Notes: a model not told the origin generated them from the sequence alone. Counted from the stretch's first letter, positions 24,443 to 33,094 are shown. The stretch: DNA of 64,000 bases from Streptosporangium album (GCF_014203795.1 NZ_JACHJU010000004.1:248001-312000), one strand, 5' to 3'. Translations and numbers: made by a program.

Positions 24443-25450
24443 ATGGAGGAGTTGCTCGGCACGGCCAGGGCATGTGCGATCTTGGGAAGGTCGCGGGCCA
24501 CGTTGCACCGGCGCCGTAATCCCACCCCGCCCCGGCTGGGTCCACGCCGCCCATTTCATCACCCGGCCCAATTGTCGGAACACGAGCGCGAGCAGGTGCT
24601 GGCCGTGCTGGACTCGCCCCGGTTCGCCGACAAGTCACCGGGCCAGGCGTGGGCGACCCTGCTGGACGAGGGCGTCTACCTGTGCTCGCAGGCCACGATG
24701 TACCGGCTGCTGCGCCAGCGCGGCCAGTCCGGTGAGCGGCGCGTCCAGGCCGTCCATCCGGCGAAGAAGAAACCCGAACTGGAAGCCGACGGGCCGAATC
24801 AGGTGTGGTCGTGGGATATCACGAAACTAAAAGGACCGGTGCGCGGCGTCTATTACCTGCTGTATGTCATCATCGATATCTTCTCGCGGAAAGTGATCTG
24901 GTGGGAGATCTGGCCGACGGAGACGGGAACCCTTGCCAGGGAGTTCATCGAGCACGCGATCGAGGCCAACGGCGGGATCGCCCCCGGCGCGATCCACGCC
25001 GACCGTGGCACCTCGATGACCTCGAACACCGTTTCCGGGCTGCTCGCGCTGCTGGGAATCGACCAGTCCCATTCACGGCCGCGTGTGTCCAACGACAATC
25101 CGTACTCAGAAGCGCAGTTCAAAACACTCAAGTACTGTCCCGCGTTTCCTGGCACGTTCGGGTCCATCGAAGATGCCAACGTCTTTTGCGACCAGTTCTT
25201 CCGGTACTACAACAATGAGCATCGCCATTCCGGCATCGGAATGCACACCCCGGCATCGGTGCACGACGGCTCCGCGGCCGAGATCCACGCCAGGCGGGCC
25301 GCCACGCTGAACGCGGCGTTCCTGGCCCACCCCGAGCGGTTCCACGGCCGGCGGCCCTGTCCGCCGCCGCTGCCCTCACGAGTGTGGATCAACAAACCAC
25401 CCACGACCCAAGAGGTCGATCCTTCACCACAAACCACACAAGTAGCCTGA
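24443..25450 (+). CDS. IS3-family transposase OrfB (integrase core)
   Basis: 335 residues from ATG 24443, with the frame open further upstream into OrfA. HTH_21-like N-part, then the rve catalytic core with Asp in VWSWDITKLKGPVRG, Asp in HADRGTSMTS and Glu in YSEAQFKTLKY; C-terminal YYNNEHRHSGIGMHTP. Intact DDE triad. Differs from copy 2 by a Thr-to-Pro change in PGTFGS. Confidence 0.93.
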   Translation: MEELLGTARACAILGRSRATLHRRRNPTPPRLGPRRPFHHPAQLSEHEREQVLAVLDSPRFADKSPGQAWATLLDEGVYLCSQATMYRLLRQRGQSGERRVQAVHPAKKKPELEADGPNQVWSWDITKLKGPVRGVYYLLYVIIDIFSRKVIWWEIWPTETGTLAREFIEHAIEANGGIAPGAIHADRGTSMTSNTVSGLLALLGIDQSHSRPRVSNDNPYSEAQFKTLKYCPAFPGTFGSIEDANVFCDQFFRYYNNEHRHSGIGMHTPASVHDGSAAEIHARRAATLNAAFLAHPERFHGRRPCPPPLPSRVWINKPPTTQEVDPSPQTTQVA

Positions 25451-25454
25451 TGTC

Positions 25455-25850
25455 TCAACCGGTTTGACAGATTCCGAAGCGGTGGCGGGCGACCTCGATG
25501 TGACCGAGGTACTGGTGGGTCCAGCCGCACATTCCATCGACCGTTGCGCGCAGGGCTTGGCCCGGCTCGGTGAGGGTGTACTCGACCCGCGGCGGCACGG
25601 TGGGGTGCACCGTCCTCTCGACCAGGCCGTTGCGCTCCAGCATGCGCAGGTTCTGGGTGAGCATCTTGTGGCTGATGCCCTCGACCTCGTTCCGCAGCTC
25701 GCTGAAGCGCAGGGTGCGTTCACCGAGCATCTCGATGATCAGAAATGCCCACTTGTTGGCTATGTCCGAGAAGATCTCCCGTGCCAGGGAGTCCGCGCGC
25801 CTCAGGTCCGCTTCGTCGGCCGAGCCGCCCTTGAACTGCTTGGTCACCAT
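25455..25850 (-). CDS. HxlR-family regulator with IS-derived C-terminus
   Basis: 131 residues. Winged helix of the HxlR type: FSDIANKWAFLIIEMLGERT, RFSELRNEVEGISHKMLTQN, RMLERNGLVERTVHPTVPPR. The last residues GICQTG are encoded by the IS3 end; without the IS the protein would read HRFDA and stop. All functional parts precede the insertion, so activity is probably kept. It is divergent from a RidA gene, the standard target arrangement for HxlR regulators. Confidence 0.9.
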   Translation of the reverse strand: MVTKQFKGGSADEADLRRADSLAREIFSDIANKWAFLIIEMLGERTLRFSELRNEVEGISHKMLTQNLRMLERNGLVERTVHPTVPPRVEYTLTEPGQALRATVDGMCGWTHQYLGHIEVARHRFGICQTG

Positions 25851-25992
25851 CAGGTTCCCCAGTCACTGAAAAGTGCGTTCTTCCATGTCAGTAGCCACTC
25901 TCCTACGGTTCCTGAGTAACCACAAGATACCAAGAATGTCTTGATCGGATGGACGCGGGCCCTCGGGCCCTCATAACAAGGAGGCAGGCAGC
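25851..25992. promoter_or_regulatory. shared HxlR/RidA promoter region
   Basis: The 142-base divergent intergenic region contains the inverted repeat CAAGA-n11-TCTTG at 25923-25943, a candidate HxlR operator near the centre. The RidA gene has an AAGGAGG ribosome site just before its ATG. Confidence 0.4.
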
Positions 25993-26400
25993 ATGGCCAT
26001 CACCCTGGTAAACCCCAGCGAGTTGCCCAAAATCGATGTCTACCGGCAGGTGTCGATCGCATCCGGGTCGAAGCTGGTCTTCATCGCCGGGCAGGTCGCC
26101 TGGGATGCCGAGGGGATAACGGTCGGTGAGGGCGACCTCGCCGCGCAGGTCGAGCAGTGCTACCTCAACATCGGCACCGCCCTCGCTGAGGCCGGCGGCT
26201 CCTTCCACGACGTGGCGAAACTGACCGTCTACGTCGTCGACTGGACCCCCGACAAGATGCCCACACTCCTGGAGGGGATCTCCCGGGCGGCCGCGAAGCT
26301 GGGGGTCACTCCGGTCCCGCCGGCCACGCTGCTGGGCGTTGCGGCACTGGACGTCCCCGACCATCTCGTCGAGATCGAAGCCACCGCGATCCTCGACTGA
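25993..26400 (+). CDS. RidA-family protein (enamine/imine deaminase)
   Basis: 135 residues of the YjgF/YER057c/UK114 fold: KLVFIAGQVAWDAEGITVGE, AQVEQCYLNIGTALAEAGGS, VAKLTVYVVDWTPDKMP, DHLVEIEATAILD. RidA proteins hydrolyse reactive enamines/imines; the usual substrate-binding Arg near the C-terminus is not at its standard place, so this is likely a RidA subfamily member with another substrate. Strong AAGGAGG site. Divergent HxlR regulator suggests inducible expression. Confidence 0.85.
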   Translation: MAITLVNPSELPKIDVYRQVSIASGSKLVFIAGQVAWDAEGITVGEGDLAAQVEQCYLNIGTALAEAGGSFHDVAKLTVYVVDWTPDKMPTLLEGISRAAAKLGVTPVPPATLLGVAALDVPDHLVEIEATAILD

Positions 26401-26491
26401 ACAGATGCTCTTGGCCACTGAGCGCCAAAGTGGCCAACTACGGCGCTCAGTGGCCAACCAGCGTGCTCAGTCACACATCGGAATGGCTCGT

Positions 26492-26983
26492 CTAGTTGAA
26501 ACAGTCCTGCTTGTTGAGCGCGATGCCGTACTGGGTGACCTTGCCGTGCGTGACGCCGAAGGTGTAGTAAGCCTCCTTGTTGCCGGGGACCGTGATCACA
26601 TAAAAGCCGTGGACGTCTTTCTTGATGTGCGGGTAGGCCGCCTTCACCTGCTTGACGGTGGAGCCGATCTTGATGCCTTCCGGGGTTTTCATGCCCTTCG
26701 CGGCGAAGATGGCGGCCAGTCCCACGTTCGGCGAGATGTAGATGCCGACCGAGTCCTTGGGGGTCGGGAACTTCTTCAGGTCCCAGCCGGAGCAGCCGCC
26801 GTTGCCCGGCATCTTCTTGACGACGTCCCCCGTCGTCTTGGCCTGCTTGACGGTCATGCCGAACTTGACGGCGCCATAACCGTAGGGACCCAGCGTCGGC
26901 TTCGTCTGGGCGTCCGCCGCGGTGGCGCCGGAGACCAGCAGCGAGCCTGCGAGGAGCGAGGCCCCGATCATCGTCTTCATCAT
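26492..26983 (-). CDS. small secreted protein of unknown function
   Basis: 163 residues from the first ATG of MMKTMIGASLLAGSLLVSG; a Sec signal peptide ends around ATAADAQTKP. The mature part begins with LGPYGYGAVKFGMTVKQAKT and has an internal repeat-like second half (GIKIGSTVKQVKAAYPHIKK), and two cysteines (CSGW and the C-terminal DCFN) that could form a disulfide. I know similar lipo/secreted proteins in actinomycetes but no function. Confidence 0.75.
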   Translation of the reverse strand: MMKTMIGASLLAGSLLVSGATAADAQTKPTLGPYGYGAVKFGMTVKQAKTTGDVVKKMPGNGGCSGWDLKKFPTPKDSVGIYISPNVGLAAIFAAKGMKTPEGIKIGSTVKQVKAAYPHIKKDVHGFYVITVPGNKEAYYTFGVTHGKVTQYGIALNKQDCFN

Positions 26984-27437
26984 GCTCTGTATGACTGCGA
27001 AACGCCGGTAAAGGTTCTGAGTAGAGCAACTTTTCCCCCGGTGACGCCGACCCGAGCGGAGGGCCGTCAAGGACGGCCCGCGCCCGGCGCGTCCCGCCGC
27101 GCGCTCCGGCGGCCAGGCGGCCGGGCATACGACCTGGGGCCGGTCCCGCCCGCGTCCGCCTGGCGGCGCGTCTGTTGAGCGACAAGAGAACGCCAGTGGG
27201 CCGCGACACTGAATGTCAGTAACAGCGTGTGATCAGGCAGGTGGAGGAGGGTTTCGATGAAGAGCGACAGGATGGCGTCACCCTGGCCGACCGGGCAGCT
27301 AAAGCGGGTCACTCGGAGAAGTACGTCCGCAACTTCTAGCGTCCCCAGGCGCATCTGATCGGCTGACACAGAAGGGGGCCGCGCCCGACATGCGTGTCTG
27401 ATGGTCGGCGCGCGGTCCCCGGTGGTGCGCTACGGGA
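26984..27437. other. no gene recognised
   Basis: About 450 bases with only short, shadow-like frames. A hydrophobic minus-strand frame near 27190-27300 lacks a start signal. Confidence 0.4.
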
Positions 27438-27650
27438 TCAGTCGGTTCCGATGCTGACCCGGAAGGTCGGGCCGTAGTTGTAGGTGTTGAAGACGCCGCT
27501 GGTCGCGCCGACCTTCAGATCGACGGTGTCGCCGTGACTCCTCTGCCCATAGACCTGGATGGGGACCGGCGTGTCGGCGCACCAGAATCTCTGACTCTGC
27601 CAGGCGCCGTGTGTGGCGCCGAAGTCCAGCCTGACGGACTGGTGGGTCAA
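27438..27650 (-). CDS. unknown short ORF (70 aa), possibly a mature-region fragment
   Basis: THQSVRLDFGATHGAWQSQR, FWCADTPVPIQVYGQRSHGD and KVGATSGVFNTYNYGPTFRV read like the beta-rich mature part of a secreted protein, but no signal peptide is in frame; upstream sequence belongs to a hydrolase fragment. Probably a headless gene. Confidence 0.3.
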   Translation of the reverse strand: MTHQSVRLDFGATHGAWQSQRFWCADTPVPIQVYGQRSHGDTVDLKVGATSGVFNTYNYGPTFRVSIGTD

Positions 27651-27840
27651 GGTGCCGTGTCGGCGTCGAGACCGCCCATGGCCTGGCTGTTCCAGGGGAG
27701 CAGGCCGACCGGCGAGTCGGTGAGCGCGAATCCGAGGGTCTGCGGCTGCTGGCCATGGACATGAGCGTAGGAGCCCGCGTACCGCTGCAGATGGCGCAGC
27801 CCTTCCAGCGCCGCCCGGTCGTCCGGCGTCAGAGCTTGCC
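27640..27840 (-). pseudogene. epoxide-hydrolase-like C-terminal fragment
   Basis: The minus-strand frame ALTPDDRAALEGLRHLQRY, then GSYAHVHGQQPQTLGFALTD and SPVGLLPWNSQAM, matches the cap/C-terminal region of microsomal-type epoxide hydrolases (the PQTLGFALTDSPVG motif). No start or catalytic residues remain. Just upstream another stub (PHNAARLRTYLLDWFRGKL, stop) ends a different gene. Confidence 0.5.
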
Positions 27841-27919
27841 TCTGAACCAGTCGAGCAGGTAGGTGCGCAGTCTGGCGGCGTTATGCGGTACCACGGATGT
27901 CACCTGGAAATCCTGAGCG

Positions 27920-28612
27920 TCACGCCGGCGGCCGGGCGAGTTTGGCGGCCACGGCGTCGAGGACCCAGTCCAGCCCGGTCGCGAAGGACGCCTCGGCGTC
28001 CACCTCCGTGCCGTCGTACACGGCCTTGGCCAGCGCCGGGAAGCGGCCCGTGGCCAGCATCCTCCTCACATGCGGGCCGGAGGCGCGCTGCCAGTCGCGC
28101 TTGGACAGGCCCGTGGCGCGCTCGGCCCGCAGATTCGCGATCTCGCGCCTGATCGCGCCAGTGAAGTAGGCACTGACAGTCTCCACGGCGCGCATGACGG
28201 TGTCGAGGTCGGCGAGGCCGTCGAGGGCGGCCAGCGTGGCCTCAGTCACGGCGAGGGCGTTTGGGCCCAGGGTCGGACGGCCGCCGAGCAGGTCGGCCAG
28301 CCATTCGTGACGGAGGGTGGCCTGCCTGGTGCGGTGGGCGCGGATGCGCAACACCTCCCGCCAGTCGCCGAGCTGCTCCTCGGGGAGGATCTCGGCGTAG
28401 ACCTCGTCCACCATGAGGTCGAACAGCTCCTCCTTGGTGGAGATATATCCGTACAGCCGCATCGGGCCGGCGTCCAGCCGGGCGGCGACCTTGCGCAACG
28501 ACACCGCCTCCAGCCCGCCCTCGTCGGCCAGCGCGATGGCGGCGGCGACGATTCGCTCCCGGTCGAGCGGCACGGGGCGAGTCGGCGGCTCCGGCCGGTC
28601 CCACACAGTCAT
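27920..28612 (-). CDS. TetR-family repressor (TetR_C)
   Basis: 230 residues. N-terminal HTH (RERIVAAAIALADEGGLEAV, SLRKVAARLDAGPMRLYGYI) and a TetR_C-type ligand domain (DTVMRAVETVSAYFTGAIRR). The HTH begins after a Pro-rich WDRPEPPTRPVPLDR, typical for this subclass. It is divergent from a TetX-like monooxygenase with a palindromic site in the 53-base gap, the arrangement of tet-type repressor/resistance pairs. Confidence 0.9.
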   Translation of the reverse strand: MTVWDRPEPPTRPVPLDRERIVAAAIALADEGGLEAVSLRKVAARLDAGPMRLYGYISTKEELFDLMVDEVYAEILPEEQLGDWREVLRIRAHRTRQATLRHEWLADLLGGRPTLGPNALAVTEATLAALDGLADLDTVMRAVETVSAYFTGAIRREIANLRAERATGLSKRDWQRASGPHVRRMLATGRFPALAKAVYDGTEVDAEASFATGLDWVLDAVAAKLARPPA

Positions 28613-28665
28613 GGTTGCATCGTACTGTTGCGATACACCGTATTGATACTATACAGTATATCGAC
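28613..28665. promoter_or_regulatory. TetR operator between repressor and monooxygenase
   Basis: AT-rich against its surroundings. Contains ATACT-atac-AGTAT (28646-28659) and, beside it, ATAC-acc-GTAT (about 28632-28642). TATACAG/TATAT sequences double as -10 boxes, and the monooxygenase ATG comes so soon afterwards that its transcript is probably leaderless. Confidence 0.6.
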
Positions 28666-29874
28666 ATGAGACATCGTATCGCCGTGATTGGGGGCGGCCC
28701 CGCCGGCCTCACCTTCGCCCGCGTCCTGCACCGCCACGGTCACCCCGTCACCGTCCTCGAACGCGATCCCGCCCCCGACACCCGTCCCCCGGGCGGCACG
28801 CTGGACCTGCACGAAGGGATGGGCCAGCTCGCGCTGGGCAAGGCGGGGCTGCTGGCGGAGTTCCAGGCGCTGTCCCGTCCCGAGGGGCAGGCCATGCGCA
28901 TCCTGGACGCGGACGGGACCGTCCTCCGCGACTGGCAACCCCGTCCGGGTGACCGGGCCAATCCCGAGATCGACCGGGGGCAACTCCGTGACCTGCTGCT
29001 CGGCCCCCTCGACGTTCAGTGGGGGCGGGGCGTGACGGAGGTAGTGCCGGGGACCCGGGACGGCGTGCTGGTCCGTTTCGCGGACGGGCGACAGGAGACG
29101 TTCGACCTCGTGATCGGCGCAGACGGCGCCTGGTCCCGGGTCCGCCCGGCAATCTCGTCCGCGACGCCGCACTACACCGGCGTCACCTCGGTCGAGACCT
29201 CCCTGGACGACGTCGACACCCGCCACCCCGACCTCGCCCGGCTGATCGGCGACGGTTCCATGGCCGTGTACGGCGTGAACCGCGCCCTCGTCGCCCAGCG
29301 CAACAGCGGCGGCCACGTCAAGGTGTACGCCCAGTTCCGCGCGCCGCTGGACTGGCACACGAACCTGGACCGGCATATGGGCCTGAACCGGCGCGCGGGC
29401 CTGGACGCAGGCATGGACGAGGGCCTGGACGCAAGCATGGACGCGGGCCTGGACCTGGCCGACGTCGAGGCCGTGCGATCAAGCCTGCTGGCTCTGTTCG
29501 ACGACTGGGCCGCTCCCGTCCTCGACCTCCTCCGCCACGGCACCGCTTTCGTCCACCGCCCCCTCTACGTCCTGCCCGTGTCCCACACCTGGGCCCACGT
29601 CCCCGGGGTGACGCTACTGGGCGACGCCGCCCACCTGATGCCCCCATTGGGGGTGGGCGCGAACCTCGCGATGCTGGAAGGCGCCGAACTCGCCGAGTCC
29701 GTCGCCGCCGCCCCCGGCCCTGGCGATCTGGACGAGGCCGTCCGCGCCTTCGAGGAACAGATGTGGGCACGGGCCGGCAGATGGGCGAAGATCACGACGG
29801 CCGGTCTGGAACGCCTCGTGAGCCCGGACCCCACCGAAGCCCTCGCCCTCTTCGACGAAGTTCAGCCATCCTGA
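28666..29874 (+). CDS. FAD-dependent monooxygenase, TetX-like
   Basis: 402 residues. Rossmann GGGPAGL at 9-15, PGGTLDLHEGMGQLAL (FAD/substrate segment of the TetX branch), DLVIGADGAWSRVRPAI, and the second FAD motif LLGDAAHLMPPLGVGANLAM. These are class A flavin hydroxylases; TetX members hydroxylate tetracyclines, but others act on aromatic polyketides, so substrate is open. An extra low-complexity segment (about residues 232-264) is encoded by a 24-bp tandem repeat. Divergent TetR repressor controls it. Confidence 0.88.
   Translation: MRHRIAVIGGGPAGLTFARVLHRHGHPVTVLERDPAPDTRPPGGTLDLHEGMGQLALGKAGLLAEFQALSRPEGQAMRILDADGTVLRDWQPRPGDRANPEIDRGQLRDLLLGPLDVQWGRGVTEVVPGTRDGVLVRFADGRQETFDLVIGADGAWSRVRPAISSATPHYTGVTSVETSLDDVDTRHPDLARLIGDGSMAVYGVNRALVAQRNSGGHVKVYAQFRAPLDWHTNLDRHMGLNRRAGLDAGMDEGLDASMDAGLDLADVEAVRSSLLALFDDWAAPVLDLLRHGTAFVHRPLYVLPVSHTWAHVPGVTLLGDAAHLMPPLGVGANLAMLEGAELAESVAAAPGPGDLDEAVRAFEEQMWARAGRWAKITTAGLERLVSPDPTEALALFDEVQPS
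29398..29457 (+). repeat. 24-bp tandem repeat inside the monooxygenase gene
   Basis: Units at 29398-29421 and 29422-29445 differ by two bases, followed by a 12-base partial unit; each begins GGCCTGGACGCA. They encode GLDAGMDE, GLDASMDA and GLDL, in frame, at a place where related enzymes have a short linker. Confidence 0.85.
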
Positions 29875-30004
29875 CTGCCAAGCGCGAGAGCACCAGCAGC
29901 TCGCCACGGCTTCACGGGACAGCACGGCACCGCCGGGATTCCTTCCGGCAGATCCACCGCCCGCCATACGAACTCCGCCACGGGGCGGTGAGCAGCAACC
30001 GAAC

Positions 30005-30025
30005 GGCCAGTGGCGTTAGCGAGCC
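30005..30025 (+). repeat. dispersed 21-bp repeat (with 60684-60704)
   Basis: GGCCAGTGGCGTTAGCGAGCC occurs here and, with one or two changes, at 60684-60704. Both copies sit in non-coding debris. The surrounding 29875-30087 interval has no gene. Confidence 0.5.
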
Positions 30026-30087
30026 AGAGTGGGCGGGGTTACCGCCACCTGGCGGTCCGATGCAGGCAGACCCTCTGGCACGGTTGA

Positions 30088-31392
30088 TCAGATGCCGTAG
30101 ACGGCGAAGGCGTCGTTGTGGTTGAGGAGATCGCGGCGGGCGTGGGCGATGTTGGCGCGTCCGTCCAGGCGGAAGGTGTTGATCGCCAGGTTGCGGAAGC
30201 CGGCCAGGGGGCGCGGTGCGGTACCAGTCCTGAGCTGGGATGAGTCTTCGTGAAAGGTAACATCGCGGACCCAGTGCAGCCGGTTTTCCACACACCGGTG
30301 CGCGCGTTCGTGAAAGTTGAGATGCTCGGGACCGGCGAGGTCGGCAGGCAGGCTGGTGACGCCGAAGACGATCTCCTTGCCGGTCCAGACGCCATCGAGG
30401 TCCCCGCTGTCGCGGCGCAGCCGAAAGACCTGGCGGGCACCGGGGAGCAAGGTGGCGTCGGCGGGGGCGGTGCGCAGCGTCCGGCGCTCGACCCGGCCGT
30501 GGCCGCGGTCGTCGTCGACGTCGGTAGCCTCGACGAACTCGGCGTCGGTGCCGGTCAGCAGGAGACGCGCGGCTTGCCGGGCCGGCGGCTGGTTGCCCTT
30601 CAAAATCAGCAGATAGTGCGCGTGGAGGGTTTGGGTGATCAGGCGGGCGGTCTTCTTGGTGGTGTGCAGAGCGTCCAGGGCCACCACCATCCCGGCCAGG
30701 TCCAGCGGAGTCAGCAGTTCCTTGACCACGGTGTTCTCACCGCGCTTGTCGGGGACCCGGCGTTGTCCCAAGACCACGCCGCCGCGGTGAGCGATCGCCC
30801 CGACCGGAAACACCCGGCCGTCGGCGGTGCGGGCCCCGCGCAGGGCCTTGCCGTCCACGGCCACGCCTGGCAGCAGTCCGGCCGGAGCGGGGTTGCGGGC
30901 CGTGTCTCGTACGGCACGGCGTTCCTCGCACTCGGCCGGTCCGGGGGTTCGGGCAATCACCGGCACGGGGGCTATGCCCCGCACGACGTCGGCGGCATAC
31001 CCGCACGTCGCCACCTCCAGCGCGTCCGCGTCCAGGTCCGCCGGCACCCGCCGGAAGGTCCGTTCGCCGGGCACGACGGACCGGCCCAGCAGAGGATCGC
31101 GGCGAGCACCCAGGCTCTCCAGCACCTCCTGGGAGGTCCGCGCCGCCCATTGCCGGATCGCTGCGACCGAGTCGTTGCCCACCACCGGCGTCGCGCACGC
31201 GGTCAAGACCGGCACCACCGGCAGCGGATGCCTGCGACCACGCAGGCGACGCCGATCTGGGACCCGGGCGAGCCTGCTGACCAGTGAGGATTCCACCCGG
31301 ATCGGGTCAGCTTGCAGTTCGGCTTCCCACAGGGCCAGATCGGCGAGCTGGTCAAGGACGGGGCCGATCGGGGAAGATACGGACACGAGCAC
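30088..31392 (-). CDS. ISAs1-family transposase (copy 2)
   Basis: 434 residues starting GTG at 31392. DQLADLALWEAELQADPIRV, VPGERTFRRVPADLDADAL, VDGKALRGARTADGRVF, ALDALHTTKKTARLIT, ENRLHWVRDVTFHEDSSQL and RANIAHARRDLLNHNDAFAV parallel copy 1 throughout at clearly less than identity, so the copies are old relatives rather than a recent duplication. DDE positions are kept. Confidence 0.9.
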   Translation of the reverse strand: MLVSVSSPIGPVLDQLADLALWEAELQADPIRVESSLVSRLARVPDRRRLRGRRHPLPVVPVLTACATPVVGNDSVAAIRQWAARTSQEVLESLGARRDPLLGRSVVPGERTFRRVPADLDADALEVATCGYAADVVRGIAPVPVIARTPGPAECEERRAVRDTARNPAPAGLLPGVAVDGKALRGARTADGRVFPVGAIAHRGGVVLGQRRVPDKRGENTVVKELLTPLDLAGMVVALDALHTTKKTARLITQTLHAHYLLILKGNQPPARQAARLLLTGTDAEFVEATDVDDDRGHGRVERRTLRTAPADATLLPGARQVFRLRRDSGDLDGVWTGKEIVFGVTSLPADLAGPEHLNFHERAHRCVENRLHWVRDVTFHEDSSQLRTGTAPRPLAGFRNLAINTFRLDGRANIAHARRDLLNHNDAFAVYGI

Positions 31393-31449
31393 GACTCCTG
31401 TGAAGATCTTTTGGCCTAGAGACCTGAAAGATCAGCAGAAGTCGTGCTC
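31387..31449 (-). promoter_or_regulatory. hairpin at the start of ISAs1 copy 2 transposase
   Basis: GAGCACGACT (31387-31396) pairs with AGTCGTGCTC (31440-31449), and AGATCTTT pairs with AAAGATC inside. It is the counterpart of 13226-13287, with one covarying base pair in the outer stem. The start codon lies in the 3' arm on the minus strand. Confidence 0.7.
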
Positions 31450-31522
31450 GTTTGCCAACTCGCCCAGATGGCGACCGGACCAACCAGACCCATCACATCA
31501 AGCCGGAACAACGCCGGGGCCG

Positions 31523-31873
31523 TGGCAGTTCGAGCACGACGAATGGCAGTACGACCTCAAGCATGGGCACGCCCCGGACACGATCTTCTTCTCCATCAAG
31601 GGCTGACCGACATCCACAACCTGCCCAGCCCGGACGTCACGGTGCTGATTCACCTCCCCTGACCTCCGGCAGCACCAATCCGCCGCAGGGGCCAGCGCAC
31701 GTGTGGCCGACCGATTCGACCAGGCCGGACCAACCGCCGGCGACGTGCATCTGGACATCACGGTGCTGGCCGCGCACGCGGGCGTGCTGGAGGCGCTGGC
31801 CGCTGATCGACGGCTGCCTCGCCGAGACCGGCCTCGCGATCACTGGCCACACCCCGACCCCACACCGAAAGCC
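31523..31873. other. no gene recognised
   Basis: A short frame WQFEHDEWQYDLKHGHAPDT up to a stop at 31606 looks coding but is unknown to me. The rest up to the acetyltransferase stop is featureless. Confidence 0.35.
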
Positions 31874-32743
31874 TCAGGAAGCGTTGCGGTACAGGTCCCG
31901 TCTCTCGGGCAACTGCTCGAGGCCGGCCGACTGGTAGGTGGCGACGGCGCCGACGTTGGAGCTCGGGCAGCACACGACCACGCTGGACGAACCCAACTCC
32001 TGGAGTGCGCGCGCCGCGGCGACCGTGATCGCTCGGCCGTAACCGTGACCGCGGTGTGCCCGGTGCACCCCCATCGGCTCGATCAGCCCTAGCTTGCCTT
32101 CACCCGCAGACCACACGGTCACGGCCGCCACCGCCTCGCCCTGCTCATTGCGCACGACCAGGCACCGCGCGTGGACATACGGCGCACCTGCCGCCATCGC
32201 GTGCCAGTGCTCGTCGGTGAACGTCGACCCGTCGAACGACGCCCGCAGGACCGCGGACCACTCGTGCGCCTGTTCCGGCCCGATCACCTCGACGCGAACG
32301 CCGGGATCCGGCACAGGCGCGCCGAGGTCACGCCGAAGTAGCGTCCACGGCTCGCCACTCTCCCAGCCGTCCTTGAACAACAGGTCCTGGACCAGCGCAC
32401 CCGTCGGCGCCTCGACGTACACCTTGCCCTCGAGCAGCACACCACGCTCAGGCGCCGACACGTCCTCGACCACCTGCTGCGCCAACTCCTCGTCCCGCAA
32501 CGCCTCCGGCGCGAACGCCAACCGCAGCAACTCCGCACCATCCAGCAGCCCGACCGCCAGAACATCCCCAGCCCGACTCCAGGTCCGCGTAGCCTCCGCC
32601 ATCCGCTCCGCACCGAACTGCCAGAACCACCCCACATCCCCCGGATGCAACTGCACGGGCCCTCCGTCGTACTGCCACTCCCCCAACACCCGCACCACGT
32701 CACCGAGCCCGTCGACCCCCGGCCTACCCATCTCGATCATCAT
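31874..32743 (-). CDS. GNAT-family N-acetyltransferase
   Basis: 289 residues from the first ATG of MMIEMGRPGVDGLGD (GGGGG just upstream). The N-terminal half is a degenerate GNAT-like domain; the C-terminal half is a canonical acetyl-CoA-binding GNAT domain: ARCLVVRNEQGEAVAAVTVW, GLIEPMGVHRAHRGHGYGRA (the R/Q-x-x-G-x-G/A loop), ITVAAARALQELGSS, NVGAVATYQSAGLEQL. Two-domain GNATs act on aminoglycosides, mycothiol precursors or small amines; nothing indicates which. Confidence 0.85.
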   Translation of the reverse strand: MMIEMGRPGVDGLGDVVRVLGEWQYDGGPVQLHPGDVGWFWQFGAERMAEATRTWSRAGDVLAVGLLDGAELLRLAFAPEALRDEELAQQVVEDVSAPERGVLLEGKVYVEAPTGALVQDLLFKDGWESGEPWTLLRRDLGAPVPDPGVRVEVIGPEQAHEWSAVLRASFDGSTFTDEHWHAMAAGAPYVHARCLVVRNEQGEAVAAVTVWSAGEGKLGLIEPMGVHRAHRGHGYGRAITVAAARALQELGSSSVVVCCPSSNVGAVATYQSAGLEQLPERRDLYRNAS

Positions 32744-33094
32744 CCCCCGATCACACACCATCCCACCGACCCTCCGCACCCGAATTTCCCGCCGGCAGTC
32801 AGTAAGGGGTGCCACCGGAATACGGCGGGAACGGGCCGCGTCCACCTGAAACCGCAGGTCGGACGGTGGGGTCGGGAACTGGGGTTTCGGCGGCAGACTG
32901 TCGTGCGGGGCGTGAGACCGGATTGGCACCCAAGCCGACGCCAGGTTGCTGACCTGCGGAGATGCGGTTACGGGGACCGGGCAGAATCCAGGTTCTGTCC
33001 GGTCGGTGGCCCGGCGCGGCCCGTTCCCCCGTATTCCGGCCGCACCCCATCAAGGTCCGATCCGCCCTTCCCCGAGGCCTTGAGGACCGCGTCC

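Larger units (their letters stand above)
23873..25474. mobile_element. IS3-family insertion sequence, copy 1 (1602 bp)
   Basis: Flanked by the 5-bp target duplication CGAAG (23868-23872 and 25475-25479). Ends carry imperfect inverted repeats built on TCTGTCA and TGAGACAT. Copy 2 at 48028-49629 has the same length and very nearly identical sequence in the opposite orientation. Excising it rejoins the HxlR gene end exactly. Confidence 0.93.
30080..31522. mobile_element. ISAs1-family element, diverged copy 2
   Basis: The right end keeps AACGCCGGGGCC (31510-31521), the inner part of the copy 1 terminal repeat, without the outermost CTG. No matching left repeat is present. The transposase gene is uninterrupted, but with damaged ends the element is probably immobile. 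Confidence 0.6.

Noticed and set aside
25455..25475. Shared GICQTG tail of an HxlR regulator and a transposase as a conserved motif
   Set aside because: Both tails are encoded by the end of the same IS3 element inserted in two genes.
31460..31660. Gene for a protein containing WQFEHDEWQYDLKHGHAPDT
   Set aside because: Too short, no start or family, and overlapping the end of the ISAs1 copy; listed only as unassigned sequence.
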